Shown: positions 11,786-23,239, counted from the stretch's first letter. The stretch: 64,000 nt of DNA from Trogon surrucura (GCA_020746105.1 CM036658.1:16166689-16230688), one strand, 5' to 3'. Notes: a model not told the origin generated them from the sequence alone. Numbers and translations: made by a program.

Positions 11786-13505
11786 ACCAGTAAGTGTTTA
11801 AGTACTTTTAATCTCATGATTGTGCTGCACTTCCACATCAGTTTGAGATGTCTGTGAATAGAGAGGGGAAAGCTGGTATCAAATTCCACTCAAGAGGAGA
11901 GAGGCCTTGAAATTTGCTACAGAATTAATTCTTAAGATGGAAATGAATGATATGTGTGTCTGTGAATTCAGGCATTGTCTGTGACTCTCCAGTAGGCAGG
12001 ATCATTACTATCTTTTTTGGAGGTGTGACAGAAATACAAATGTTGTCTCCACAGACCACTAGATTTCTTTCTTCAAATGCATTGCAAAAACCAGTGCTAT
12101 GTCCCAACTTTCTTTTCTTGTGAGTTAGTTATTTGCTAAAACACAAATGATGCATGCTAAGCAATACACCATTCAGCATACTTTTAGGCTGAACCACTGT
12201 GATTACTTGCTCTGGCCTGCTGGGTCTTGGCCATGAATGCATACTGAGCAAATGTCAAGCCCAAACCTTGCAATTAAGCTATAAAATTCATTTTGGAAAT
12301 CTAATTCTGTTGGGATTTAAACGTTTCGGGTGGTAGCGGTTGACTATTTTCCATCATAGCTTTTCTGACATTGATTTCTTCTCAGCAGTTCTGCTCCCAC
12401 TTGCTGCCTTGTCAGAGTGATCTCAGCTACTCTTCAGGCAGAAGCATTGCCTTTTCTTTCCCTTACGCCTCTCCCCCTTTGTGCCCAGGACCCAGCATGA
12501 ACGTAGGTATGGCCCATAATGAGTTTCTGGGAGAAAGTGAATCAAACACCCAAAACCAACTCATTTTTGTTAGGCTAGGTTAGGTAATGCTGATCATCCA
12601 GGGTACTTCTCAGGGAAGGGGAAGATACATGTCAGCACCCTGTATGTCCTCATCTGTGTGATGCCAGCTCTGCTCCTAGGCACTACCCTAGTACGTGTTT
12701 TACTATGTTGATTCCTGTTAATTTACACCTGTAAAAGTAGTTTATTTTTAGTAAGATTTGCTTTGTTCTGACTGATCTGCCTTTCCAGTGCCTGAACTAG
12801 AGACATTATCTCCTCTTTCACCTCTCTCTGTGGATGAGCAGGCTGTACAAGTGTCAGATCCAGTCACTTTACTTTTTAATTTTATTTTTAAGATGGAATA
12901 TCACAAAGTTATGCAGACATCATAGAATGAAGTTGAAGAACTTGCATATAAAATCACATATGAGCTGAACATGTTTTTTCTACTGAAATCCTTCACATAC
13001 ATACTTCTGTCTAACCCCACAGCAGTCCTAAGTGAGCTGTTCTCTGCCCTGATATTTTCAGACTTGGCAAATGTAGTCATCATAGAATATTAAAAGAGCA
13101 AGAGAATTTGGTGTTGCATCCATGGTGTCTGCGCTCTGCTTCAAAAATCAGGCATTTGAACAGCCCAGTAATGGTACACCACTTAATCAGTACCTCTCCA
13201 TTGGAACAGTTCTTAAAAACATAATTGCAGAGTCTGGCAATCCACATGTATTTAAAGAAAAGATGAAAGGGAGGACTGGCCCATGACACCCTGTTGCGGC
13301 ACCACTTTCATCAATTTCCTATCAATTCAGTTTTCTTTTTTGAATCTGGAAGACAGTTCAGCTCTGTTTTCTCATATGTTTGGGGTGTAAGCTCCTCTTT
13401 CCTCACTGCACGGGGAGCAGTGGGGCCTCACCACTTCTAAAAACATACCAGAAACCCCAGTCTTTACTCTCAAGACAGGGAGAGAATAATTTTTGGTGAT
13501 TTTGG

Positions 13506-13538
13506 TTATAAAACTGTTATAAAACTGTTATAAAACTG
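13506..13538. repeat. three 11-bp tandem copies
   Basis: Three perfect copies of ttataaaactg. A minisatellite seed, likely polymorphic. Confidence 0.9.
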
Positions 13539-16339
13539 TGGGTTTGGTGCTGAATGCTCTTGATGCCAAAATATAAATTACAATGCTAAAAATGCACCAA
13601 CTTTTAGCACTGACCTTTGTTCTGTGGTGTGGAGAAACTTTTCTTCAGTGTTGCACCTATCTTAAAACTGATGCGGCATTACTTGATATGGGTAAAAGAG
13701 AAGCAGCTAGCCTGAGATGTAGGTAAGACTTCAGTGTTGCTGTTTCCTTAGTGTGACAGCTTCCTAATTCCCACTCTTTCCTCCCAGCTATTACGTGGGA
13801 AAGCCATGCATTCCTGTGATTTGACTAAAGAAAGGAGAGGCAAGTGGTAGGGAGAAGTGGAGGAGATGTATATAGAAACCACGAAATGTTGTTAGGTGAG
13901 TGTACTTGTTTTTGCATAAAATGGACAATTTTGTGAGTGATTATTCACCTGACTTTTTTCCTATGTAAAAAAAAAGAGTTCAGCAATTATGTCATGTAGT
14001 TGCATTTTTTTAATATGTTCAAGCAAACAGGGGTAATTTTTTCACTCAGCTAAAATGGGGAGCTTATTAAAAAGCCTCCTTGTAGCTGAAGGGACAGGAG
14101 GTGATAACAAGTTATGGTTATGATGGGCAGTTTCAGCACAAGTGGTGGCAATGACAGGACGTTAACAGCAGTACTGCAGAGGAATATTGCCATATTACTG
14201 AAGTGAACAAGAGAGAGTTCAAAATGAATGATGACGCCATGGCTGTAGGGAAGGCACAATGAGGGAGGACAACCCTTACATTTTACATTAGGGAACAAGA
14301 AAAAGGAATTGTACTTTCCAGATGTAAAACTGAATATATTGGAATGAAATTCTAATTGGTCATGCTTGGCAGTTAAACAGATGAGTTTCAGGCACACCAA
14401 TAGATAGATGCGAACAGAGTAAGATGGCTGCTGACACATTGTAAATTTTAGTTTTGTTGTGTTTGCAGGAGTTGACTAAGGTAGTACAGCTGTAAAGCAG
14501 ATAGCTGTTACTACCAAACACAAAAACAATGGAAGAACAAAGTTAGACAATACTGTCATGTAACAGCATGAGGTTGACATGAGGGTAAAAAAAAAAATAC
14601 GCATTTTTTCTGTGTAGTAGATGATGATCACTGTTCTTTCAGAATTAAAGACAAAGTGAAATGCGTTATGGTGCCAAACACCATGTTCTCAGACTAGCCT
14701 GTTTAGATGCAGCAACATCTAGTCAAGATGACTGGGGATCATATTAGTGGCAAAACAGGCATCATTGGCTCTGGAATAAAACATCCCAGAGTGAGTTTTC
14801 CCAGCAGAGAGCCCCAGTGCCGAGACACTGCTCCCAGCAAGCCCAGAGGGAAGTAGTCAGAGAACCAGCATTTTTCAGAGATGACTGAAGTGAGCTACAT
14901 TAACCAAAGGTTACAGTGATGTGCAGCTGCTGGTCAGAGGTGTGCGAGAAGACGGCAGAGCCATCATCTCTACAACGCAGTGTGACAAGCACGAACAGAG
15001 TTTTGCACAGTAGTACTGTGGGCTTCACTGCTGTTGGGGTACTGTCCTAATACAAAGTGGTGCTCAGATGAAAATTAAGTTCTGTTTTCCATTGCGTAAA
15101 TTATCTTGAAAAAGCAAATCTTGACCCCACTGCAATTTCTGTATGCCTTTAAATAATGGTTATAGCAAATGCCTGTTCTTCTTCTGTCAACCCTCAGCAG
15201 CAGAAATCAGGCCCTTAATTTTGTGCAGATATGCACTCAGTTTCACTCACAGTAGAAGGACAAATGCAAATATCTCTGTTTCTTTATGCACTGGCATATT
15301 TCACTGGCACAAAATGTCAGCCTGACAGCAAAGTAAGTTTTTAAAATTATTTTTTCAATATGTTATACTCACAGAAATGAAGGAACCTATCCATGTTAGT
15401 GTACACATTCACTTCAGTACTTACCTGCTTTTAAAGTTAGTATACTTGTGCTGAAATTCTAGATGAGTCAGGATCCTCTTTGCAGTTGCTTGCTTGTCCT
15501 TTCAAGTGATTAAATTTTTTCTGAACGCTGGTCTGAGCATCAAAGATTGGGGCGAAGAACAGAAATGCACTTATGTGTCTGTTAAAATCTTTGCCTGTTA
15601 TAGACGACATCATACCTGACTCATGAATACTGGGAATTGCAGCACAAAGGTCAACATTTTATGGTTTTAAAAGACAACAAAATACAGAAGTCTACTTTTA
15701 GGTATTAAGAATTAGTGCCCTGGAATGAGGTTTGCAATGAACTGGAGTAACGTTTCGTGCTCAGTATGTGGCTTTATGTCAATGGTAGTCTTAAGGTAGA
15801 AGTACATTATGAGAGTGCTTTTCTTAGAGGAAAATACCATTACATTGCAGATGTAAAATTTGAACGTTCTTACATAATTTGTCCTAACTCTTAAACAATG
15901 TATATGGAAAGAAAGACCTGTGAAAGCATGGAAATTCCTCTCTTTTCAGGCACAAAAGCTGAGATCACCATGTTGGGAAGTGGGACACTCTGTAACACCC
16001 GGCTTGCTGCGTTGGTGCACCAGTGCTGCAGCACATGCAGGACCCACCACCTGCCTCCAGTACAGCAGCCTGGAGGTGACCCAGTTCTGAAAATTGTGCA
16101 GTTTCCAGATATTTCCAGACCAGTTTCCTCCTGGAAAGGATCAGCCCCAAACCTGTAAAGCCTTTGGCACATAATGGCATACAGTAACTCATCTGCTTGT
16201 TTGTTCTTACAAAGGTGTCATGGTTTCCTCCTGTGTACTTATGAATGCAGAGAAGCCTACACCTGCAACTCTGGAACAGCTGAAATTTTCTCTGACAGAA
16301 ATATCAACTCTCAAGACCTTCATCAGCTGTGAAGATAAG

Positions 16340-17510
16340 TATAAGAGTTAGAAAGGAGGACCCAGGGAACTACCAACTGGTCAGCCTCATTTCTGTGCCT
16401 GGGAAGATGATGGAATAGATCCTCCTAGAGGCTCTGCTAAGGCACATGGAGGGCAGGGAGATGATTCATCACAGCCAGCATGGCTTCACCAAGGGCAAGT
16501 CCTGCCTGACCAAGCTGGTGGCTGTCTGCAATGGAGTGGCTGCATCAGTGGACAAGGGAAGAGCAGTGGAGTTGTCCCCACTTACTGCAGGGGGGCTGGA
16601 CTGTATCACCCTTAAAGGTCCCTTCCAGCCCAATGGATTCTATGATTCCATGTCATCTATCTGGACTTCTGCAAGGCCTTTGATAGAGTCCCCCAGAACA
16701 TCATTTCCCCTTAGTTGGAGACATATAGATTTGATGGATGAACAGTGGGTAAGGGATTGGCTGGATGGTTGCATCCAGAGGGTGATGGTCAACAGCTCGA
16801 TGTCCAGATGGAGATGGGTGTCAAGTGTTGTCCCTCAGGGGTCTGGGCTGGGACCAGTGCTGTTTAATACCTTCATCAATTACATAGACAGTGGGATCGA
16901 GTGCACCCTCTCCAAGTTTGCAGATCACACCAAGCTGAGGGGTGCAGTTAGTATGCCAGAGGGATGGGACGTCCTCCAGAGGGACCTGGACAATCTGAGA
17001 AGTGGGCCCATGTGAACATCATGAGGTTGAAAAAGGCCAGGTGCAAGGTCCTGCACCTGGGTGGGGGAAATCCTCATTATCAATACAGGCTGGGGAATGA
17101 TGTGCTAGAGAGCAGCCCCACAGATAAGGACTTGGGGTTATTGGTGGAGGAAAAGCTGGATATGAGCCACCAATGTGAGCTTGCAGCCCTGAAGGCCAAC
17201 TGCATCCTGGGCTGCATTAAAACAAGCAGATGGAAGGACGTGATTCTGCCTCACAGCTCTGCTCTGGTGAGACCTCACCTGCAGTACTGTGTCCAGCTCT
17301 GTACAGGAAAGACATGGACCTGTTGAATCAGATCCAGAGGGGTGCCACAAAAATGATCAGAGGGTTGGAGCACCTCTCTTACAAAGACAGGCTGAGAGAG
17401 TTGAGGTTGTTCAGCCTGGAGAGGAGAAGGCTCTGGGGAGACCTTACAGAGGCCTGCCAGTACCTGAAGGGGGCCTACAGGAAAGCTGGGAGGAACTGCT
17501 TACAAAGACA
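16340..17510 (+). mobile_element. CR1 LINE, internal ORF2 fragment (old)
   Basis: Decayed piece of a chicken-repeat-1 non-LTR retrotransposon, plus strand, covering the reverse-transcriptase part of ORF2. Readable blocks in order: EDPGNY-like start near 16345; [16 protein letters not shown] near 16469; YLDF-KAFD region near 16660-16685; [13 protein letters not shown] (16830-16868); SKFADHTKL (16912-16938); HLGGGNPHYQYRLGND; LVRPHLQYCVQ; LNQIQRGATKMIRGLEHL; and LRLFSLERRRLWGDL. The catalytic FADD of the RT palm reads FADH here, and the frame shifts several times, so it is dead. The 5' end and the true 3' tail are both missing. It is interrupted by a nested CR1 tail (separate entry). It is more decayed than the CR1 at 24.6-26.4 kb, so an older insertion. 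Confidence 0.92.
16577..16649 (+). mobile_element. nested CR1 3' tail inside older CR1
   Basis: About 73 bp reading ...ccttaaaggtcccttcca...gattctatgattc, the classic extreme 3' end of an avian CR1. It sits inside the RT coding region of another CR1, exactly between the codons for SVDKGRAV and IYLDF that are normally adjacent. TGTC occurs on both sides (16573-16576 and 16651-16654), a possible short target-site duplication. Both elements run on the plus strand. Confidence 0.75.
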
Positions 17511-20500
17511 TGTAAACTTGCTCAGGTTGTGTTTCTAGCCAGACCTGTTGTTTCTGGGCTGGACTTTTTTCCTTTCCTCTCATGTGTGAGGAACAGGCAA
17601 CAGGGTACAGCTAATTCCCTCCTGAGGGAGAAAACAGGGCCAGCAGCAGCTGCAAACACTTCCCACCAAAGCTGATGATACAAAACAAAGCAGAGGAACT
17701 GCTGTCAGGAAAGTGGCACGTTTCACTCCGTGCCTGTAGCAGAAAGTGTATGAAAGTGTATGAGGGGACAAAGGACTTGCCTTGGTCACCCCCTAATTAC
17801 AGTCTGTCTTAGCTCTGAGGAAGTGAGCCAGTAAGCAGCACAGGAAAACAGATTGTGACTCTTCCCTAACTATACAGATAGAGATTTAGCTTAATGTGAC
17901 ATTCATTTTTACAGTTAAAAGCTATGTCCAGAAAACAATCAGTGAGATCCTAACCAGCTGCTGCCTTAATGAAATAAGTGGGAGATGGTCCAGCCTTCTG
18001 CATCAGGCCTTCTAAATGATCCAAAGTTAAACTACCACCGTGTTTAGGAAGGACTGAATTAGGAATGGGTGGAAAAAATGCTTTATTTTATTCAGAGGGG
18101 GGCTGACTACAAAACAGAAGTACACTGAAACCCAAATAAGGCATGGACACACCTGTGTGAATGCCTGAACTTGTCATAGCCACAAACATTGATATGTAAA
18201 TCTACGTCAGCTTTGAAGTTTTAGTTTTCATCTCTGAACAGAGATTTAATGGTCACTTTCCCTAAATCCCTGACTATACCTAAGAGCAAATAACAAATGG
18301 GCAGCTTCACTGGATTTAATTGTGTCAACAGTCAGTTCTGGACAGGTGGACCATTTCATAAAACATCATTTTGAGTGATGATTTAAGTTACAATAAGTTC
18401 AGAAAGAATTGATTTTTTTTTGCTGTTGTTTGCTTTTGTTTACTATCATCAGAGTCTACAACTTTTTCCTCGGGGGAGATTAATGCAGAAACACTCACCT
18501 TGGGAGAATCTTCAGTAACATTGGTTTATTTTTGGTTCTGCTAAGATTTCAGTAGCCCCCATTAAAAACTTAATGACACTTTTTATTGTTCAAACTTTTG
18601 TTCCAGACTATTGTTCCAGACTTTTTGACAGGATTCAGGAGGATTTTAAAGTGATCGCAATGTTTTTATCATGTTAATGAAGCTACTGTATAGTACAGAC
18701 AGGAGTCTCTCTTACTTTGGAGGACTTACGCCGATAGTAACTATTTGAAGCCACTCTCACCTTCTTTCTTAATCTGGAGCCTCACTCTATTTAGCGATGC
18801 TTGGATTAGAAATAAAAGGCCAAACAAGTATACAGAGCCAGGGCTGCCACCTCCTTGCCAATTTTTAGGTTGCTGGGTGTTAGTGTTTTATTTTCTGCTC
18901 CTTTTCTCAGTTGTTACAGTGCATGATGGATCACAAAGTTGCTGTGAGGGGAACCAATGTTAAAGTTCAGGCTCACGCTAATACTTCTGAGACAGACTGG
19001 AACAGCTGTAGCAAGCAAAATAAACTACTGCTGTGCTCAATTTTTTTTTATAGTAAGAAAAGTAGATTGTTCTGAAAGAACAAAAATTTGATGATATTTG
19101 CAAATGTGTGGAATGTCTTACCTGGCATGTAGTTTTAACAGTACTGGCTATGAACTGACTTACAATGTATTTAATTTCTGGGTGTCTTGTGCAAGAACCT
19201 TACCCAGCTCTGGGTTCTTTCCCGTACACACTGGAAAAGGCAAAAAGCAAGCTGGTTTTCTTTGCTGGCTTGTGCAGAAAAACCTGTGTAATGAAGCCTT
19301 CTTTTCTACTTCAAATGTACAAATAGAGTCATTCTTTTTCATTAGTAAATTAATGTTGAACCACTGTGCAATGGAAAGACTACACATACTTGAAAAAAAT
19401 ATTTATTTTTACAAGAGTATTTGATGTAAACCAATAGACTACACAGTAAATATGTTCACAGAAAATTGTGCTTTAAATTCTTGCCCCCTGAAAGAAACAG
19501 TTGAGAAGTCTTCTGATCAGTGGAGCAGTGCGTTCATAGGAAAGAAGAGCTACAATTGATATAGCACTGTGCAAAAAAAGCAGCACAGGTGTATGGAAGG
19601 TTTGACATTTATGGTGAAAGTTAACCTAAACAGGACAGAGATAGGATGCTGATCTTTGTTTTTCCTTCAGAGCCATCCCATCACCAGGATGATGGCTGGT
19701 CGCATCTCACAGATTATTTCTGCTTCCAGTTAACTTCTCCAGCCCCACTCCAGCTCCTGCTAATTTTATATTGGCGCTTTTTTTTGTCACAGAAGTTATA
19801 AACAAAATCTTAAGTGTAGAATACAGTTTAATTGAATTTCAGAGATTACTAATGTTGACCAAATTACTGGAGTGCATAAAATGATTCAGATCAAGTGTCC
19901 TTGCAAATCAGAATAGTTGTGTCACCAAAGAGCAATGATAACCCCCAAATTTCATATATTACAGAGCTACGTAAAGTCACAGTAATGTGCATGTGCATGT
20001 GTGTGTACTTTGTTTTGTGCACATGCATTCTTCGTTACAGTGAGCCGCTGGAAGACATAAATTCTGAGAGGTAAATGTTTCTATCAGGTGATTGTTTTGG
20101 CAGTCACATAATCCTTCCTTTGATGTCTTGGGTCAAGGAAATCCTAGCACCATCAGGGTTTAGTAGGAGATATATTAAAAGAGTTTCTCTGTGATCTTTC
20201 CTGCAACGGAAACAGCAGTAAAAGTTATTACTCTGTCATGTTAAAAGAGTATGTGTGCATTCTTGATTCCCCCTGCTTTCCAAATGGAGTTATTTTTTAG
20301 GTTACTGGCAGAGCGTAACTGTGGTTACAGAGTGAACGTTGATCTCTTTAGATTTGTAGAGCTACTGCAACAAGGTCTGGAGAAGATGGGGAATATCCAC
20401 AGTGCAAGCACGTTCTCTTGGTTATTAGCAGGTTACTCTGAAAATAATGCTGGAGATAGTTACCAGAAGAATACTGTGTGATGTGCTACATGTCCACATA

Positions 20501-20640
20501 CCTTCTTGTCTTAAGCCAACAGCTCTCTAAACAGCTTTTCCACTTTGGGCTGTTTAGCAATGTATACTAATTTGGTTTTTGAGAGAAAACAGTAACAACT
20601 TTTCTCAGAGGTACATCTTTTTTTTTGCTCTAGGGCTCGA
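17511..20640. other. intergenic DNA, no gene recognised
   Basis: 3.1 kb between the CR1 fragment and mir-24-1. It has short non-homologous open frames (for example 19098-19424 plus) and a CATG/TG-rich stretch near 19986-20010. It may hold the 3' end of the primary microRNA transcript on the minus strand. No signal is clear enough to mark. Confidence 0.5.
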
Positions 20641-20708
20641 CTCCTGTTCCTGCTGAACTGAGCCAGTGTGTAAAATCAGAACTGATATCAGCTCAGTAGG
20701 CACCGGAG
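20641..20708 (-). ncRNA. MIR24-1: mir-24-1 precursor
   Basis: A 68-nt hairpin. The mature miR-24-3p is encoded at 20644-20665 (reading TGGCTCAGTTCAGCAGGAAC...), identical over all 22 nt to the human sequence I remember. The 5p arm at 20681-20702 (TGCCTACTGAGCTGATATCA...) also matches fully. The only difference from the human precursor I can find is one base in the loop. miR-24 is a conserved vertebrate microRNA of the 23/27/24 families and acts in proliferation, DNA repair and apoptosis control. It is the last hairpin of the cluster, 456 bp past mir-27b. Confidence 0.97.
20641..20708 (+). ncRNA. MIR3074: mir-3074 mirror hairpin (antisense of mir-24-1)
   Basis: The complement of the mir-24-1 hairpin. 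In human it yields miR-3074. The plus strand here has the full 5p (20646-20666) and 3p (20684-20705) sequences. Because these are forced by conservation of mir-24-1, sequence identity alone does not show that it is expressed in this species. Confidence 0.45.
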
Positions 20709-20889
20709 GACGGGTCCATCAATACCTGGAACAAGAGCAGCAGCTGTAAGTGGCAGCTCCAGTCAGAAACAACCATTTCCTGCAACGACACACAATGCTA
20801 TGCTAAAACTGCAGAGAGATCACGACAGCATCCATTAAAGAGAAGACGACGAAACAAAGCTTTATGGATAATTCCAGTTTAAAGTTACA

Positions 20890-20895
20890 TTTATT
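20890..20895 (-). terminator. AATAAA between mir-27b and mir-24-1
   Basis: A minus-strand AATAAA lying between two hairpins of the cluster. If used, it would give a transcript holding mir-23b and mir-27b but not mir-24-1. Possibly a chance hexamer in AT-rich DNA. Confidence 0.2.
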
Positions 20896-21164
20896 TCCTC
20901 TGACCTTTAGAAAAGCACGGTAACCAAATTAGCGTAGGCGATGCCTTACATGTGCAGTCAGACTGAGAATTTAAGGAGAGCAGTTTTTTCTTAACTAAAA
21001 CCAAGAGTCTTTGGTTCTCCCCGAGTCACCCCTGCCTCTTACCCTTGATACACTGCATCTCACACACTTGCATTCATTGTACATCAGCCCATTCAGCAGC
21101 AAGGTATCCCAGCCAGCAAATGCCCTCTGCCTTGCGCAGGCTGACATTAAGCAAAATCTCCTCT

Positions 21165-21261
21165 CCCCTTCTCTTCAGGTGCAGAACTTAGCCACTGTGA
21201 ACAAAGAGGGAAACAATCACTGTTCACCAATCAGCTAAGCTCTGCACCTCGCCAGAGAGGT
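21165..21261 (-). ncRNA. MIR27B: mir-27b precursor
   Basis: A 97-nt hairpin. Mature miR-27b-3p at 21181-21201 (TTCACAGTGGCTAAGTTCTG...) is identical to human over 21 nt. miR-27b-5p at 21222-21243 (AGAGCTTAGCTGATTGGTGA...) is also identical. The terminal loop differs from the human one (GTTTCCCTCTTTG here), as expected for unconstrained loop bases. miR-27 controls lipid metabolism, angiogenesis and muscle differentiation targets in vertebrates. It is the middle hairpin of the cluster, 155 bp past mir-23b. Confidence 0.97.
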
Positions 21262-21324
21262 CTCCGTCTCGGCATAGCTAATTATCAGACGAGGCTTCTC
21301 CGTGAGGTGTCTGCTGCTTCCCTC

Positions 21325-21347
21325 TTTTTCTTTTTTTTTTTTTTTTT
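21325..21347. repeat. T-rich homopolymer tract
   Basis: Nearly pure T on the plus strand (one C near its start), so poly(A) in the primary microRNA transcript, between mir-23b and mir-27b. Confidence 0.9.
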
Positions 21348-21416
21348 AGTTTAATGGACTGAGAGGATTCCACGCTGTGCACGGACTGGATAGTTATGGA
21401 GAGTTTCATACTAGCA

Positions 21417-21513
21417 GCTGCAGTTATGGATGTGTGGTAATCCCTGGCAATGTGATTTTAATCTTAAGTCACAAATCATCATGCCAGGAACCCAAACAGC
21501 CACAACATTAAAA
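21417..21513 (-). ncRNA. MIR23B: mir-23b precursor
   Basis: A hairpin of about 97 nt. Mature miR-23b-3p at 21434-21456 (ATCACATTGCCAGGGATTAC...) is identical to the human 23-nt form. The 5p arm at 21473-21494 differs from the human one I remember by one base (GCATGATG instead of GCATGCTG). The outer stem is more diverged than the arms. It is the first hairpin of the mir-23b/27b/24-1 cluster, which in human lies on the AOPEP (C9orf3) strand near that gene's 3' end. The same strand, order and position are seen here. Confidence 0.97.
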
Positions 21514-22405
21514 GAAAGCTGGCAGTCACACTGAGTGTTGTTCTTGTAAGAGATTTTTATGTTACAGCTCACCACCCACTTCTAGTCTGTCTGAAAAATC
21601 AAAGGGGCAATTCTAGACTATTGTTAACACATATATACCATGTAATTTTTCTGCACTAGATACTTACCACAAGAAGCTTGTAGAAGTTCTAATTTTTATT
21701 TTATTACTGAAGGAATTATAGGGAGACAGTTCCTAGCACACTAGTACCAGAACAAACTGCATCTTCATGTTTCTAGCCTTCAGTTCAAGGCACAAGATTA
21801 AGAATTGCTGAACATAATTCAAATTACTGTGGGTCCTCGATAACTGGGAGCATGCAGGCAAGTCTCTTGGTCCTACTTGTTTTAGAAGGTGATCCCCCTA
21901 CCCCATGACTGATATGCTGGCACTTTACATTGTGATCCACTTTTCCCAGGAAGTTTTCTTGGCAGGCACAGTTCTTGTCTATACAGAAGAACAACATAGC
22001 TATTCATGAACAAACTTGGTTTCGTCTGCTGTATTTCATATACATAAAGTAAACACCACAAATTCAAGTGGAACTCACTATCAAGTACTGCTACATGTAT
22101 GGGCTTGAACAGGAGAAAATCAGTATTTCTGCTTGGTGCCAATTAGAAAATTATGACTGTGCTAAATTAGATGCCTGAATTTTGGCATCAAACCAACTGT
22201 GAAATGAACAACCAAGGCAATCAGTCTGTCACATGAGTGATATCATTAAGTAAAAATCTGAGGCATGCTGTCCTGGAAGAGACCTTCATACCAGTCCTAA
22301 CTGGCTATATGTTGAACATGCATATACAGACGCTGTAGGGTTACCTTTGGCTACTCAGACTAAGAAATGGAGACTGTCTTTGCAAATCGCCAACCTGCAG
22401 CAACC

Positions 22406-22411
22406 TTTATT
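22406..22411 (-). terminator. AOPEP: possible AOPEP poly(A) signal
   Basis: Minus-strand AATAAA about 690 bp past the AOPEP stop. It is the first canonical hexamer I found before the microRNA cluster. Confidence 0.35.
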
Positions 22412-22916
22412 TCGCTAATATTTCTTGCAATTTTGCTTTTTTCTCTGGTGATTCCTCTCCATAAATTTAAGAAACCAGATTATCTATGATATTAAGCAGC
22501 TTTTTCATGTTAAGGCCACTGTTCTTACCTCATAATCAGTCTTCAAAGGCCTCACTACACTTAACACAAAAACATTTGAATTATCAGCTTGTTCTCACAT
22601 GATTCAGATTTGCTTTCAAGTGCACAGCTTCGTACTTCCACTGTGGGCTCAGATTCCTTTCAAAGACTGCGCTGCCCATCAAGTCACCATGCAGCTTTGT
22701 TTAACGGAAATGCTCATTGCTCAACTGCAATTTCTGCAAGTAGAGTTAAGAATACAGAATGGGAAAAAACTGCAGGTGGAGCCTGGCCCTCTACGGCCAT
22801 TTGAATTTACAGTTGTCTCTAGTATAGTCCATTATAATGTTCACAACAAAGTCATGCTCCATGCTCTCCAGTTAGTGCCTACACATACCTAATTCACTGC
22901 TTCAGCAGCTGGGCTT

Positions 22917-22957
22917 AAAAAAAAAAAAAAAAGAAGAGAAAATGAAAAAAAAAAAAG
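22917..22957. repeat. A-rich simple repeat
   Basis: Two A homopolymers joined by gaagagaaaatg. On the minus strand this is a poly(T) tract in the presumed AOPEP 3' UTR. Confidence 0.9.
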
Positions 22958-23098
22958 GCAAGATATTTAACAAGAGTTACTTCTTGACCTGAGCAGCCAT
23001 AAGCTGTATGGCATGCCAGAGTTTACTGTGTTTATCTGCATAGTCCTTTTGTATGAGGCAAAACCAGCATGTTTAGCTTAAAAAGAAACATCACCTCT

Positions 23099-23239
23099 TC
23101 AGAACAACATCTCTGCCACCACTTTTGCTGAAGATGCATCCATATGTTCTTGTGCTGCAGCAAAGCATTTATGTGCAAGTTCTTGCTGTTTTGCATCTTC
23201 ATTCACCATTAATTCACCATAGAGATACACACCCATTGC
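23099..23239 (-). CDS. AOPEP: AOPEP, last coding exon and stop
   Basis: 46 codons plus TGA (23099-23101): AMGVYLYGELMVNEDAKQQ...SSAKVVAEMLF. The human aminopeptidase O C-terminus I remember (AMGVYLYGELMVSEDARQQ...SSAQVVAEMLF) is almost the same, with the invariant VVAEMLF end. AOPEP is a zinc aminopeptidase of the M1 family. It removes N-terminal basic residues (angiotensin III to IV has been reported) and carries a C-terminal helical ARM-like domain resembling leukotriene A4 hydrolase. This exon is the end of that domain, and the catalytic HExxH exon lies beyond the window. The acceptor on the minus strand is tttgtttttcag|GCA, phase 0. Confidence 0.96.
   Translation of the reverse strand, partial: AMGVYLYGELMVNEDAKQQELAHKCFAAAQEHMDASSAKVVAEMLF

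Larger units (their letters stand above)
7620..16339. other. intergenic DNA, no gene recognised
   Basis: 8.7 kb between the FANCC 3' end and the first CR1. AT-rich, with short unconnected open frames on both strands (longest 129 residues at 14050-14439, minus). None has a recognisable domain, codon bias or splice context. It contains two small tandem repeats listed separately. Long FANCC 3' UTR forms could extend into it, but nothing here proves this. Confidence 0.6.
21514..23098 (-). other. AOPEP: AOPEP 3' UTR / downstream region
   Basis: 1.6 kb between the AOPEP stop codon and mir-23b. It must hold the AOPEP 3' UTR and possibly the start of the primary microRNA transcript. Minus-strand AATAAA hexamers lie at 22406-22411 and 21695-21700. 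Open frames (for example 21882-22142 minus, 22599-22892 plus) have no homology. Confidence 0.55.

Noticed and set aside
12917-13090. Two 'catcatagaat' matches to the CR1 tail
   Set aside because: About 10 bp each with no CR1 body beside them, so too short to call.
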